19,339 nucleotides of DNA from Circinella minor (lineage: Eukaryota > Mucoromycota > Mucoromycetes > Mucorales > Lichtheimiaceae). Each line of letters begins with the position of its first letter. The first letter of the stretch is position 1. Below, in pieces: positions 8,373 through 17,550 of this stretch. The notes under the pieces are model-generated. The model was not told where the DNA came from. It saw only the letters and a list, made by a program, of their open reading frames with translations, and ran no database searches. A program made the position numbers and the translations under genes. The stretch is from NCBI GenBank assembly GCA_016758965.1, contig JAEPRB010000465.1, positions 1-19,339 of the forward strand, in the 5' to 3' direction.

Positions 8373-8577
8373 CATCGAAAAAATAATAAAATCATAAATG
8401 AATATTTTTGTTGTTTGTTATTAAAAGTTAGTTTTCTGAAGACAGAGTGTTCGCAACACATTTATATTTTTGTTGTTTGTTACAATCATCTGGAAGGTTT
8501 TGTTTGTTATTGAAAATTAATATATTTCCAGTTTGTACGAGGGCAGAGTGTTGCTACTATCTCTTCTTTTCTTTTTT

Positions 8578-8605
8578 GGCTACCCATACACATGATATGC
8601 GGGCC
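8578..8605 (-). repeat. right inverted repeat of nested element
   Basis: Pairs imperfectly (about 20 of 28) with 7509-7536. The strongest blocks are GGCCC at the tip and GTATGGG farther in. Confidence 0.65.
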
Positions 8606-8613
8606 ATTAATCG
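8606..8613. repeat. right target-site duplication of nested element
   Basis: ATTAATCG, identical to 7501-7508. Confidence 0.85.
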
Positions 8614-8880
8614 TAAGCGGGAGTGCATTTTTTCGTATTTGAGGGAATTGATTTTTCATTTTGGGGAGTACAATATTCGTTGCTGGGTTACTAGTTTTTC
8701 ATATATGGAGACAGCATTTTTCGTTTATGAAATATAGATTTTCGCAATCGAGTAAATGTAATTTTCGTAAACGAGTATTCAATAATTCGTAATGGGGAAT
8801 TATAGTTTTTCGAATGCGCCACAAAGATTTTCGTTTGTGAGTTGATCAATGATCGCCATTGAGTACACTTTTTACATGTT
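8614..8880 (+). repeat. inner left arm of foldback element
   Basis: Reverse complement of 9352 to about 9618 at near identity. It contains roughly a dozen degenerate units such as ATTTTTCATTTTGGGGAGTA and ATTTTCGTAAACGAGTATTC, spaced about 22 bases apart. Confidence 0.8.
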
Positions 8881-9351
8881 TATTTTTTTCTTTCCTTTTT
8901 TTTTCTAAGTGCTAAGGTTTATTTTTGTGAGAGATTAAAGAGCCTTTTTTTTTTATTTAATCGCACGTCTGAATTTGAGAGGTACAACTATGTTGAGATA
9001 GGGAATTGGAGAAAGAGTATATGAGGAAAGAGAAAAATAATAAAAAAATAATGCAAACCTGCGCCGAGGTTTAAGTAAGATAATTGAATAAAATCAATGA
9101 GAGAGAGACAGTGCGCTAGGATATCGAGTTAATATGTAACAGTTTCAAGGTTGAGTTTACACTCAGTGTAAAATATTTGTTCCTTTCACTAACTCTATCT
9201 TATTTCCTTATGATTTCTTCACTGCGTTTAACCAAAAAAAAAGGATGTTTCCCCCTGAAGTTGATAACAAGAATAAAAATGTATAACAGTGTAGCACAGA
9301 ATTCCTTGTACAAAGCCATGTCCCGCTCAGAGAAAAAAACAAATAATAAAA
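8881..9351. other. loop of foldback element
   Basis: AT- and purine-rich, with no gene I can support. A short frame at 9177-9542 runs out of the loop into the right arm and encodes the arm repeats rather than a protein. Confidence 0.5.
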
Positions 9352-9694
9352 AAACATGTAAAAAGTGTACTCAATGGCGATCATTGATCAACTCACAAAC
9401 GAAAATCTTTGTGGCGCATTCGAAAAACTATAATTCCCCATTACGAATTATTGAATACTCGTTTACGAAAATTACATTTACTCGATTGCGAAAATCTATA
9501 TTTCATAAACGAAAAATGCTGTCTCCATATATGAAAAACTAGTAACCCAGCAACGAATATTGTACTCCCCAAAATGAAAAATCAATTCCCTCAAATACGA
9601 AAAAATGCACTTCCGCTTACGATTAATATAATCCCGCCTATGAAAAAAAAACTGGCCTTGACTTCGAAAAATTTACTCCCTTACTATGAAAAAT
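9352..9694 (-). repeat. right arm of foldback element (uninterrupted)
   Basis: Uninterrupted counterpart of the split left arm. It preserves the empty site of the nested insertion around 9619-9626, confirming the insertion boundaries. Confidence 0.85.
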
Positions 9695-9696
9695 TA

Positions 9697-10094
9697 TTCT
9701 CCCTTCGGTGGAAATTAATGCAAAATCCTGTAATATCATAATTATCACTATAATCAAATGAATAAACACTGAAAACCTTCTCTTACATTGGTAGCATTTA
9801 GAAATATTCTATTGCTTTACAGCTTTACTTAAAATGATTACAAAGTCTTCACGTCGAAAGCTCTGGAAACTACTATAATATTTACTGATGCTCAAGGGTA
9901 TCTTTTTGGTTCCATGAGAGATAAAAAGAAATTGGACTTACAAAAAAGTGAATACAAGAAAAGAAGTCAAGTTCAACAAGGATTTGAGGGGTTCATATCA
10001 CGGTAAAAAATACGTCTGGTAAATCTTGGTTTGGTAAAAATCATGTGGATTTGAAGATTTACCAACGTAGAAAAAACTAGAAAAAACTAAAATA
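9697..10094. other. intergenic stretch with a 16-bp stem hairpin
   Basis: No gene is supported. A hairpin lies at 10011-10069: TGGTAAATCTT (10017-10027) pairs perfectly with AAGATTTACCA (10054-10064), and the stem extends by TACGT/ACGTA with one bulge. It may be a very small foldback remnant. Confidence 0.5.
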
Positions 10095-10103
10095 TCCACA
10101 GAT
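10095..10103. repeat. left 9-bp target-site duplication
   Basis: TCCACAGAT, repeated exactly at 10903-10911. Confidence 0.8.
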
Positions 10104-10902
10104 GGGAAACACGAAAAAAGGTGTACAATCAAAAAGGTGTACTTTTTCAAATCCCGCAATAGCAGTCATAGAAAAGGTGTACATTAGGTTTGAGAGCTTG
10201 ATAGTATACCAGATGCACTTTTCTATACAATATGTTAAAGCAATTTTTTTTTTCAAATCATAATATTTGTTGTGGTCAACTAATATAATTAATACAAAAA
10301 AAATACTGATTATTATTAATATACTGAAAAGTAGTACTATATGCTTTATTAGTTATATAAGAAAAAGACAGCAAATAAAACTATGCTAAAAACACACTGG
10401 TCATTTTTATAGCAAACATACAATCACACATTATATTTATATTTTATTTAATGAACTACTATGCTTAAAATATTGCCAATTTTATAGACATTGTCTTCAT
10501 TATAGATATATTGATTCTTACAAGAGTCCTGGCCATTAATGTTTGATTCTCTTTCACAATTTTGAAATAGAAGTCATTTATTTATCCCTTTATTTTTAAA
10601 GATTTTTATGCTGTTTATTCTATTATATTTGTATCTATCTTGTATTTTACAAATTGCTAAATGACGCTTATACCAATTGTCTCATGAGGCTCTGTTTCAA
10701 ACTTTTTTTGGAAAAAAGTAATGTATTTTGACATTATTGTAATTATATAGTGATAGTTTGAGATTCGAGTATTTCGTGTGTTTCAGGAACGAAGTAAAAA
10801 AAAGTGCACTTTTTTCCTGCTATTCATACCGTGACTCTGTTTGCTATGTCGCTCTTTCAAAAAGTGCACCTTTTTGATTGTACACCTTTTTTAGTGACAC
10901 CC
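10104..10902. mobile_element. non-autonomous inverted-repeat element, Mutator-like by duplication length
   Basis: The element is 799 bp with 48-bp terminal inverted repeats (about 42 of 48 match) beginning GGG, and an exact 9-bp target duplication. Both ends carry three GTGTAC/GTGCAC hexamers next to A or T runs: 10121, 10137 and 10177 on the left; 10804, 10864 and 10880 on the right. The outer two are 16 bases apart at each end. Nine-base duplications are typical of Mutator-like elements; that assignment is inference. There is no coding capacity in the AT-rich interior. Confidence 0.75.
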
Positions 10903-10911
10903 TCCACAGAT
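10903..10911. repeat. right 9-bp target-site duplication
   Basis: TCCACAGAT, identical to 10095-10103. Confidence 0.8.
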
Positions 10912-11365
10912 TACCAAAGCAACGGTAACCAGGAAACATAAATATACACTAATGCCAAATAAAACTAGGGATAACGGACCTTTACCACACCAGATATAAC
11001 CACATTATTACTACACCAAATAAAACTAGAAAATAATAATGTGTTGTCCCACACCCACAGTTACCATTATTTCCCAAACAGTACATGATTCAAATGCATT
11101 CCAGCAATAAGTTTTATTGAACCATACTACATTATTTGATGACTTCTACGCAAAACAATTACTACTACCACAAATTATTACGTCGGTATAAACCCAAGTT
11201 CGCTAGTATTTCTCGTCCTTAAAAGCTTCCCATCCTAAGAAAAGTTAAGTACCAGTATCGGTAATCAAATGTCATGCTACGGAAATTAATACAGTTGATA
11301 GCACTTATACTTAATTTATTGTTGGCTACCTCTTCTGGATTAAACTACAGTATAATAAAAAAAAA
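10912..11365. other. AT-rich intergenic stretch
   Basis: No gene, RNA or clear repeat structure is visible apart from scattered AATAAAACTAG-like words. It ends in a run of nine A before the large palindrome. Confidence 0.5.
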
Positions 11366-12195
11366 GGGTAGTGCTACCTGTGCGATTTTTTTTTCTTAGC
11401 GGTGCGATTTTTTTCTCGCGGGTTTTCAACTGTAGTGGTACAGCGCCAACAACCATAGCCAATCCTCTCTTACTAAACATACTTCATTAAGATTCTATAC
11501 AATTTTTTTTCTATAATAGCTCCTTATGAATGATATTCGTTTTATTTAATTTTGCACACTTGAAACCATTATAATAAAATAGATTATATAAAATATATCA
11601 ATTTTTACTGCTCATTAGTATCAATTTGCTCGAATATTAACACAAAAAAGAGGTTATACTTTTGGATTATATGGGTTTTTTTTTAAAAAAAATACAAGTG
11701 CTTATCCGTGCGATTTTTTTTTTTACTTCTGAATGGCATTGCAACAATTTATTTGATAGTTTAAAAACTAGTCTATTAAAATATATAATACAAAGATGTA
11801 TTGATTATCACTGGTTATTGATATCAACTTGCTCGAATATTATTATCCACAAAAAACAGATAATATTCTTGGATTGTTTGATTAAAATGGCTTTATTGGT
11901 AGTATGGTGCGATTTTTTATTTTTTAAAAAAAATTACAAGTGCTTATCCGTGCGATTTTTTTTTGTCTGAGCGTAAAATATGAGAAGAAGCTGTGCGATT
12001 TTTTTTTTCACTTCTGAATGGCATTACTAACAGTATATATTTGATAGTATAAGAACTAGTCTACTAAAATATATAATATAAAAATGTATTGGTTATCAGT
12101 ACCAACGTGTTCAAATATTATACACAAAAGAAAGGAGGTAATCGTCTTGAATTATTCCATTTAGAATAGCTTTATTTTGGTGCAATTTTTTTCTT
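11366..12195 (+). repeat. left arm of large palindrome
   Basis: Made of GTGCGA-plus-T-run motifs and diverged tandem units; pairs with 13121-13978. The open frame at 11662-11970 is a product of the T-runs and is not a gene. Confidence 0.75.
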
Positions 12196-12394
12196 ACTCG
12201 CTGGTTCGTTAATTATCTACTAATAACAATAAAACTTAACAAAATTAAAGCATCAATTTATTTGATATTTTGATATTGTTTTCTTGATTTTATCAACGAT
12301 AATAACATGGTTTCAATATAGCAATTAATATATTATCTTCATAGTATTGGGCATTTTTCAAACTACTTCAGAAAACAGTTTCATCATTTTGTAG

Positions 12395-12653
12395 GTATGA
12401 GGTACATAAAGTAGCACATATAGAGACTCTTGAAATTAATGAATCAGATGCTGTTTTAAGCCCTCTTATAGGCAGCTGTGGAGGATCTTGCAAGTGTCAC
12501 GGTTATTCTTTCACAGTACCCATGTCATATATCCAACAACGATTAATTCGTGAAGATATGAAAGAAGCTCTACGAGACGGAAAGCTGAATGAATTCGACA
12601 TGATGAAGATGGAACATGCAGCGGACGAAAAACTCTTAGAGTATGGACGATGA
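12395..12653 (+). CDS. isolated 3' exon, cysteine-containing protein fragment (partial)
   Basis: A 3' exon-like frame follows an acceptor (ATTTTGTAG, AG at 12393-12394) and runs 85 codons from 12396 to TGA at 12651-12653. It reads protein-like throughout: ETLEINESDAVLSPLIGSCG, then CGGSCKCHGYSFTVPMSYIQ, then acidic/basic helical residues (REDMKEALRDGKLNEF, MEHAADEKLLEYGR). Composition and codon choice are clearly more gene-like than the surrounding AT-rich DNA. The CX3CXCH cluster could bind metal. I do not recognise the family. No upstream exon or ATG was found in the palindrome loop, so this looks like a host gene 3' end captured by the element, including part of an intron and the 3' UTR. 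It could still be translated if spliced to an upstream exon that I missed. Confidence 0.5.
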
Positions 12654-13120
12654 TTACGAATGAAAAAAAGTCGTGTATGGGTAAAAATATGTATCCAGAA
12701 AATTAACAAGAATAGCTTCATTCAATTCTTTACTTGGCATAATAATAATAACGACTTGATATTTGTTATTTTTCCATCTCTATATTTTCTTTTTACTAAA
12801 ACATAATTTTCTTTCTTCGTATATATATTTATCTCTTCTTATATTATCATTACCATTATTACATATAAATACTTAATATTTCATCTGCTTAACTTTCTTT
12901 TGTTTTTCTTTCTATCGTCCATATTTTTTATATTTCCTTCATAGTACTTTTTACATTGCCCAAATATATCAGCAATTTTCTTATTAAAAAGTAATTACAA
13001 ATGGATCCATTCAACTTATTGCTTTATCTAGTTTTGTCTTGAAGCATCACACTATAAGAGATATGAAAAATATTAAGTTCTCAGAAGAAAAATCGTACAG
13101 ATAAGCACTTATATTTTTTT

Positions 13121-13978
13121 AAAGAAAAAATTGCACCAAAATAAAGCTATTCTAAATGGAATAATTCAAGACGATTACCTCCTTTCTTTTGTGTATAATA
13201 TTTGAACACGTTGGTACTGATAACCAATACATTTTTATATTATATATTTTAGTAGACTAGTTCTTATACTATCAAATATAAACTGTTAGTAATGCCATTC
13301 AGAAGTGAAAAAAAAAATCGCACAGCTTCTTCTCATATTTTACGCTCAGACAAAAAAAAAAATCGCACGGATAAGCACTTGTAATTTTTTTTAAAAAATA
13401 AAAAATCGCACCATACTACCAATAAAGCCATTTTAATCAAACAATCCAAGAATATTATCTGTTTTTTGTGGATAATAATATTCGAGCAAGTTGATATCAA
13501 TAACCAGTGATAATCAATACATCTTTATATTATATATTTTAATAGACTAGTTTTTAAATTATCAAATAAATTGTTACAATGCCATTCAGAAGTAAAAAAA
13601 AAAAATCGCACAAATAAGCACTTGTATTTTTTTTAAAAAAAACCCCATATAATCCAAAAGTATAACCTCTTTTTTGTGTTAATATTCGAGCAAATTGATA
13701 CTAATGAGCAGTAAAAATTGATATATTTTATATAATCTATTTTATTATAATGGTTTCAAGTGTGCAAAATTAAATAAAGCGAATATCATTCATAAGGAGT
13801 TATTGTAGAAAAATAAATTGTATAGAATCTTAATGAAGTATGTTTAGTAAGAGAAGTCGTACTGTTAATATCATAAAAGGATTGGCTGTGGGTGTTGGCG
13901 CTGTACCACTACAATTGAAAACCCGCGAGAAAAAAATCGCACCGTTAAGAAAAAAAAATCGCACAGGTAGCACTACCC
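13121..13978 (-). repeat. right arm of large palindrome
   Basis: Inverted copy of 11366-12195. Just inside it, at 13085-13120, a further degenerate AATCG(T/C)AC-GATAAGCACTT motif shows that the tandem unit continued beyond the paired part. Confidence 0.75.
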
Positions 13979-14561
13979 ATATTCTATGTAGAAGTGTTGA
14001 CCATTGATATTAGTAGATATATATATTAGCTAGATATGAATTAGCGCATAACATTTCGACATATATAAATAGATAGAGGGTTTCCTAGTATCTAGAAAAC
14101 TATAATCAATATAATCTCGAGCTCTTTTCTTCTTTACTGAGCCATTTCCACGCAAACTGATCAATCGGACCTGATTGCAGCTATATAATAATCAATTATA
14201 CGCTGTTACATTTTGTTTCTTAATGTAGCTTATTATATACTTTTTTTAAAAAGGCTAACAGCCTTTTATCCAGAAACTTGAAACTTTTAAACGATAAATA
14301 AGAAATAGGGATATATGGTTGGCTAGGTGGCAAGTCTTTTGAATAAAAATAAATTTGGTCAGTGATATCCAAAAATGTAAGAAAAATGGATTAATAATTT
14401 TCTGGATACATTTTTCAACTATTTCTGTAATACTCTTAAATAATATATTTTTAAAAAAAATATGTTAAATGCCTTAATGCAACCTTTTTTAATATATATG
14501 CAGCAAAAAGCTATCCTTTCAATAACAGCTACTTTAGTGACTGTGATATTATTACATAAGT
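13979..14561. other. AT-rich stretch with one small hairpin
   Basis: No gene is supported. A perfect 8-bp stem hairpin (AAAAGGCT, loop AAC, AGCCTTTT) lies at 14249-14267. Confidence 0.5.
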
Positions 14562-15417
14562 ATTGAAGTTTATTGAAATAAAATATTATCTCTATTTATA
14601 TGAAATCTTATTATCGGTGGGATATCTATTATAAGTACTAATTCTACATTATTCTCTGAAACTGTTTATAACGGTTATTACTAATATAATTCTTTTCTCA
14701 ATGTTCCTTCTTTTTTATCTGGATTAATAATAGGGATTTGCTACAGAAACCCTAAAAAATACCATATTAGGTAATTTCATTCCTTACAGATACCTCACTT
14801 TTATATTTTCTCAAAGATACATAACAATCTGGTATAATTACATCGTATCCAGCCATTTATACACTATATACACAGTTATTATCTTTATATAACTTGAAAA
14901 TGTTTATGAAACTTATATTAGCAGTTCAATCTTCAATGTTTTATAAATATTTTTCAAATATTCCTAATCTTCTCTTACTGTGTTGTTATGTACACAAGTG
15001 GGAGCTGTAGTCCACACGGAGATAAGACAAACAATAAGGAATAATGTGTACTTTTTGTTGTATCCAACACATATTATTCATAAAGATAATTATTTGTCAT
15101 TTTAATTATTAAGGTACAGCGTATTTTTAATTATGCTTTGCTGACATTTCGTGTACTTCCCTATTTGGACCATGATTTGTAAGAACACAGAAGTCCGTCT
15201 TCTATAATGATAACAGATAACAGCTGCGTAGATATATCATATCGTCAACCGCTCAAAGTCTAATCTTAATATCATTAATCTTATATTCATAATTCACACG
15301 GCCATGACAAATTTAAATCTTACGTATAGCTATATACACATATCAATATATATCCCACCGATAATAAGATTCATATAAATAGAGATAATATTTTATTTTA
15401 ATAAACTTAAGTTCAAT
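14562..15417. mobile_element. non-autonomous inverted-repeat element (MITE-like)
   Basis: About 60-bp terminal inverted repeats: left 14566-14630 and right 15345-15408 agree with only two or three differences, sharing AAGTTTATT, AATAAAATATTATCTC and TTATTATCGGTGGGATAT. ATTGAA/TTCAAT at 14562 and 15412 may mark the outermost ends. I found no convincing target duplication. The 700-bp interior is AT-rich with no coding frame. Family unknown. Confidence 0.6.
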
Positions 15418-16229
15418 TATTGTTCTTTTGGGTCTCGTTGACTTTTTAACGTCTCTTTATTTTTATTATATTTGATTGATATAACACTTTTAATGATATA
15501 TATGAGTGGTCAATTAAGGAGCAGTATTAGTGCTAATAATACTACTACTACTATAATTTACACAGTCTAAGAAGTTCTTTGACAACTTTTTATTTGTAGG
15601 GTATCCATAAGGCCAAAATATGGGGTGTCCATAGCAATTCCCTTAATAATATGAAGGAATCAAAGAGCAACAACTAACACTTCTCTTGAGGAACTAAACT
15701 AAAATAAACAGTTAGTCTATTATTACAATATTGTTGCTATGGTAAAATTCTATACTCTAGGTAGGTTGTTACTATGCAACTAGCCAACTACCACTAACTA
15801 AGTACAAAATATTTTTGTAGAAATATATAGCATTCTTCTATCTAGCTATTCTGCTATTAAATACCCTTTATTTGCTTGTTTAATACCAGTGCCTCACTAT
15901 ATATCAAAATTTCTGAGTTTAAAAAACATAAGACAAAAAAAGATATAGTAAATAATAATAATATAAAATTTCTAATAAAAAAAATATAAAAGAAATAACT
16001 TTAAAATTTAATAACTTTTGATACCATTGCTCTCCCATGATGAAACTTATATCATTCAATAGCCCTGATTTTTCTGTACATTATGATATTAATTTTATTA
16101 TATATTTATTAGTGATTTACAAATTTATATTTTAAACTACATCTTTAAATAAGGTTTTATAAGTTTATTTGCGTTTTTATACTTTTTTTAATTGTTTATC
16201 ATCAAATGAATGTCTTTACAAACATCGAG
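15418..16229. other. AT-rich stretch upstream of the tRNA
   Basis: No gene is supported. A quasi-palindrome (AGTATTAGTGCTAATAATACT-like, about 15525-15545) and a line at 15600-15645 with GGGTATCCATA and GGGGTGTCCATA words reminiscent of transposon ends are the only structures seen. No matching partner for the latter is in the window. Confidence 0.4.
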
Positions 16230-16301
16230 AGCGACATAGCGCAGAGGAAGCGCGTTGGGCTCATAACCCAAAGGTCGGTGGATCGAAACCACCTGTCGCT
16301 A
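16230..16301 (+). tRNA. initiator tRNA-Met (CAT)
   Basis: Complete cloverleaf. The acceptor stem AGCGACA/TGTCGCT has the A1-U72 pair typical of eukaryotic initiators. The D arm is GCGC...GCGC. The anticodon stem TTGGG/CCCAA, with loop CTCATAA, has the three stacked G-C pairs of initiator tRNAs. The T arm GGTGG/CCACC has loop ATCGAAA, with A at positions 54 and 60, another initiator hallmark. Discriminator A is at 16301. There is no intron and no encoded CCA. Internal A and B boxes lie in the D and T arms, as for RNA polymerase III. It delivers methionine to start codons in cytosolic translation. Confidence 0.95.
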
Positions 16302-16336
16302 CAAGATTTGAGTTCAAAAAGAACTTGAAAAATACC

Positions 16337-16377
16337 TTTTTGCTGGTGATTGGCTAATTTTTTTTTTTTTTTTTTTT
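16337..16377 (+). terminator. RNA polymerase III terminators of the tRNA
   Basis: A run of five T (16337-16341), 36 bases after the tRNA, and then about 20 T (16358-16377) serve as primary and backup stop signals. Confidence 0.7.
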
Positions 16378-16984
16378 ATAATAATATTTTTTTATATTTT
16401 ACAAATGTTTGAGGTAGTTTGGGACGCTACTAGCTGCTGGAAACGATTCTGACACTTTATTTTATTATTTTTCATTGATTTTTAATCAAGATATGACAAT
16501 TTAAAGTTATGTTGTTAATAATTGCTCTTAATTACTATTTTTGGTACTTGGTAATGTCTCTATGATATTTCTAGATGCTGGAAAATGATTAGAATAGTTT
16601 ATTTTATTCTATTTTATTTTGATTCGGTTCGCTAGTATTTTAAACGAGATATATGTATTAAATTTGATAGTAGGATGGAAATGTGATCTACTATGACTTG
16701 GAGTAATTTAGTAGTATATAAGTACAGTAAAATAGTTTACTGTAATAACAAAATGAAATATCTTGATGTATATTAAATATACATTTAAGAAATAAGAGCA
16801 GTTATACTCTTGTTTAATAGTGAAAAGAAATTAAAGTTGTATAATAATAATACTAAACTACTCTACTAAAAATCCTATATGTTACTACCAATGGTTTAGA
16901 AATTAACTCTATCTACAAGAAATAGTAAAGCTTATCAGTAGAATTATTTATAAAATGTATTTATCATCCCGTTTTTTATTTTTT
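16378..16984. other. AT-rich stretch with a diverged ~145-bp direct repeat
   Basis: CTAGCTGCTGGAAACGATT near 16428 and CTAGATGCTGGAAAATGATT near 16573 begin two loosely similar segments rich in TTTATTTTATT. No gene was found. Confidence 0.35.
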
Positions 16985-16999
16985 AGTGAGATAAATCAC

Positions 17000-17099
17000 T
17001 TATCCCCCTTATCAGTGGTAATTATAGCGTCATGAAGCCTGAGGGAACTTTGTCTCTCGAGCTTGATAAATGCCATAATACCACTGATGCAGGAGATAA
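17000..17099. repeat. strong imperfect hairpin, possible structured RNA
   Basis: 17000-17025 (TTATCCCCCTTATCAGTGGT...) pairs with 17075-17099 (...ACCACTGATGCAGGAGATAA) through a ~20-bp stem. The stem has one bulged A and a small internal loop around the C-rich part. The 49-base loop is less AT-rich than the surroundings (CATGAAGCCTGAGGG...CTCTCGAGC). An adjacent AGTGA/TCACT stem (16985-17000) precedes it. The strand of any RNA is unknown, and no named RNA family is recognised. Confidence 0.4.
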
Positions 17100-17540
17100 C
17101 TAACACCTATTCTTACAGCTAATATAGTAAGACCTTTTTTAATCATAAACAAAAAGTATTCCCATTTCAGGTGGCCACATGCAATAGCAATGGCATTAAA
17201 GCATAAATTAAATGTCTAATTATATACAACTTTTCTTTTACTATCTGCATGAAAGATTTAATATCGGTACTGTATATATATATATCATATAATTAAGATA
17301 ACATTGTATTGCATTTTTACTGTTTTTTTTTTTCGAAAATTTTGGTGTATTATCATACGCAAATTAAGTAGGTAGTATCACTATTGAAGCATTCAATGTA
17401 CATCTGGAATGCTTTGTACTGTAATAAATGTATCTATTTATTTTTGACTGTACAAAATTATTCAAAAAAGAATAGGACATTGTATTATGGTGATTCTTAT
17501 ATACAACGGTCTAAATTCATAAAAAAGGATTCTTGAAAGA
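17100..17540. other. AT-rich stretch
   Basis: No gene, RNA or notable repeat seen, only short TATA dinucleotide runs (about 17273-17285). Confidence 0.5.
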
Positions 17541-17550
17541 TTTACTTTAG

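Larger units (their letters stand above)
7509..8605 (+). mobile_element. nested non-autonomous DNA transposon, probable relative of the 2048-7430 element
   Basis: The element is 1,097 bp between perfect 8-bp duplications, with imperfect 28-bp inverted repeats (about 20 of 28 match). The left end begins GGCCCTACTATGATGG. The right end, read inward, begins GGCCCGCATATCATGTG. The right end shares the pattern GGC-CG-ATA--CATGT with the large transposon's TIR, and the duplication length is the same. Near the left end GTTAAAGTG occurs three times (about 7553-7625), and near the right end a TATTTTTGTTGTTTGTTA motif is duplicated (about 8402 and 8465); both are typical of subterminal transposase-binding repeats. 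Coding remnants inside are broken. Confidence 0.75.
7433..9694. mobile_element. foldback element with long repeat-built arms, TA-flanked
   Basis: Left arm 7433-7508 plus 8614-8880, and right arm 9352-9694, are reverse complements over about 345 bp. I see only about two differences (one T-run length, one G/A). Each end abuts TA (7431-7432 and 9695-9696), fitting a Tc1/mariner-type TA duplication. The arms consist of around 15 degenerate units of about 20-25 bp, each starting with a T-run and TCG or TCA, followed by a purine-rich stretch. The 470-bp loop (8881-9351) has no recognisable gene. Without the nested insertion the element is about 1,157 bp. It is non-autonomous; the near-identity means it is young or homogenised by gene conversion. 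Confidence 0.75.
11366..13978. mobile_element. large foldback/palindromic element carrying an exon
   Basis: Left arm 11366-12195 and right arm 13121-13978 are inverted copies, about 95% alike by eye. Both start GGGTAGTGCTACCTGTGCG when read inward. The right arm has an extra block of about 25 bp near 13862-13886. Each arm contains about seven GTGCGA motifs followed by T-runs, and within the arm two to three diverged tandem copies of a ~200-285-bp unit (landmarks ACTTCTGAATGGCATT at 11725 and 12010; GCTCGAATATTA at 11629 and 11831). The 925-bp loop holds a protein-coding exon. I could not find a target duplication. The arms are more diverged than those of the 7433-9694 element, so it is older. 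Confidence 0.7.

Noticed and set aside
9177..9542. 121-codon frame
   Set aside because: More than half of it is the repeat array of the foldback arm; composition is explained by the repeats.
11662..11970. 102-codon frame
   Set aside because: Generated by T-runs in the palindrome arm and mirrored in the other arm.
12503..12721. minus-strand 72-codon frame
   Set aside because: Antisense of the better-supported + strand exon at 12395-12653.
11366..13978. CRISPR-like reading of the regularly spaced GTGCGA repeats
   Set aside because: The host is eukaryotic, repeats are degenerate with T-runs, spacers are not unique, and the arrays are mirrored as inverted arms.
15600..15645. Possible Tc1-like terminal repeat (GGGTATCCATA... 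GGGGTGTCCATA)
   Set aside because: No inverted partner or TA-flanked boundary could be found in the window.
16169..16357. 62-codon frame over the tRNA
   Set aside because: Translation of the tRNA gene; no independent support.
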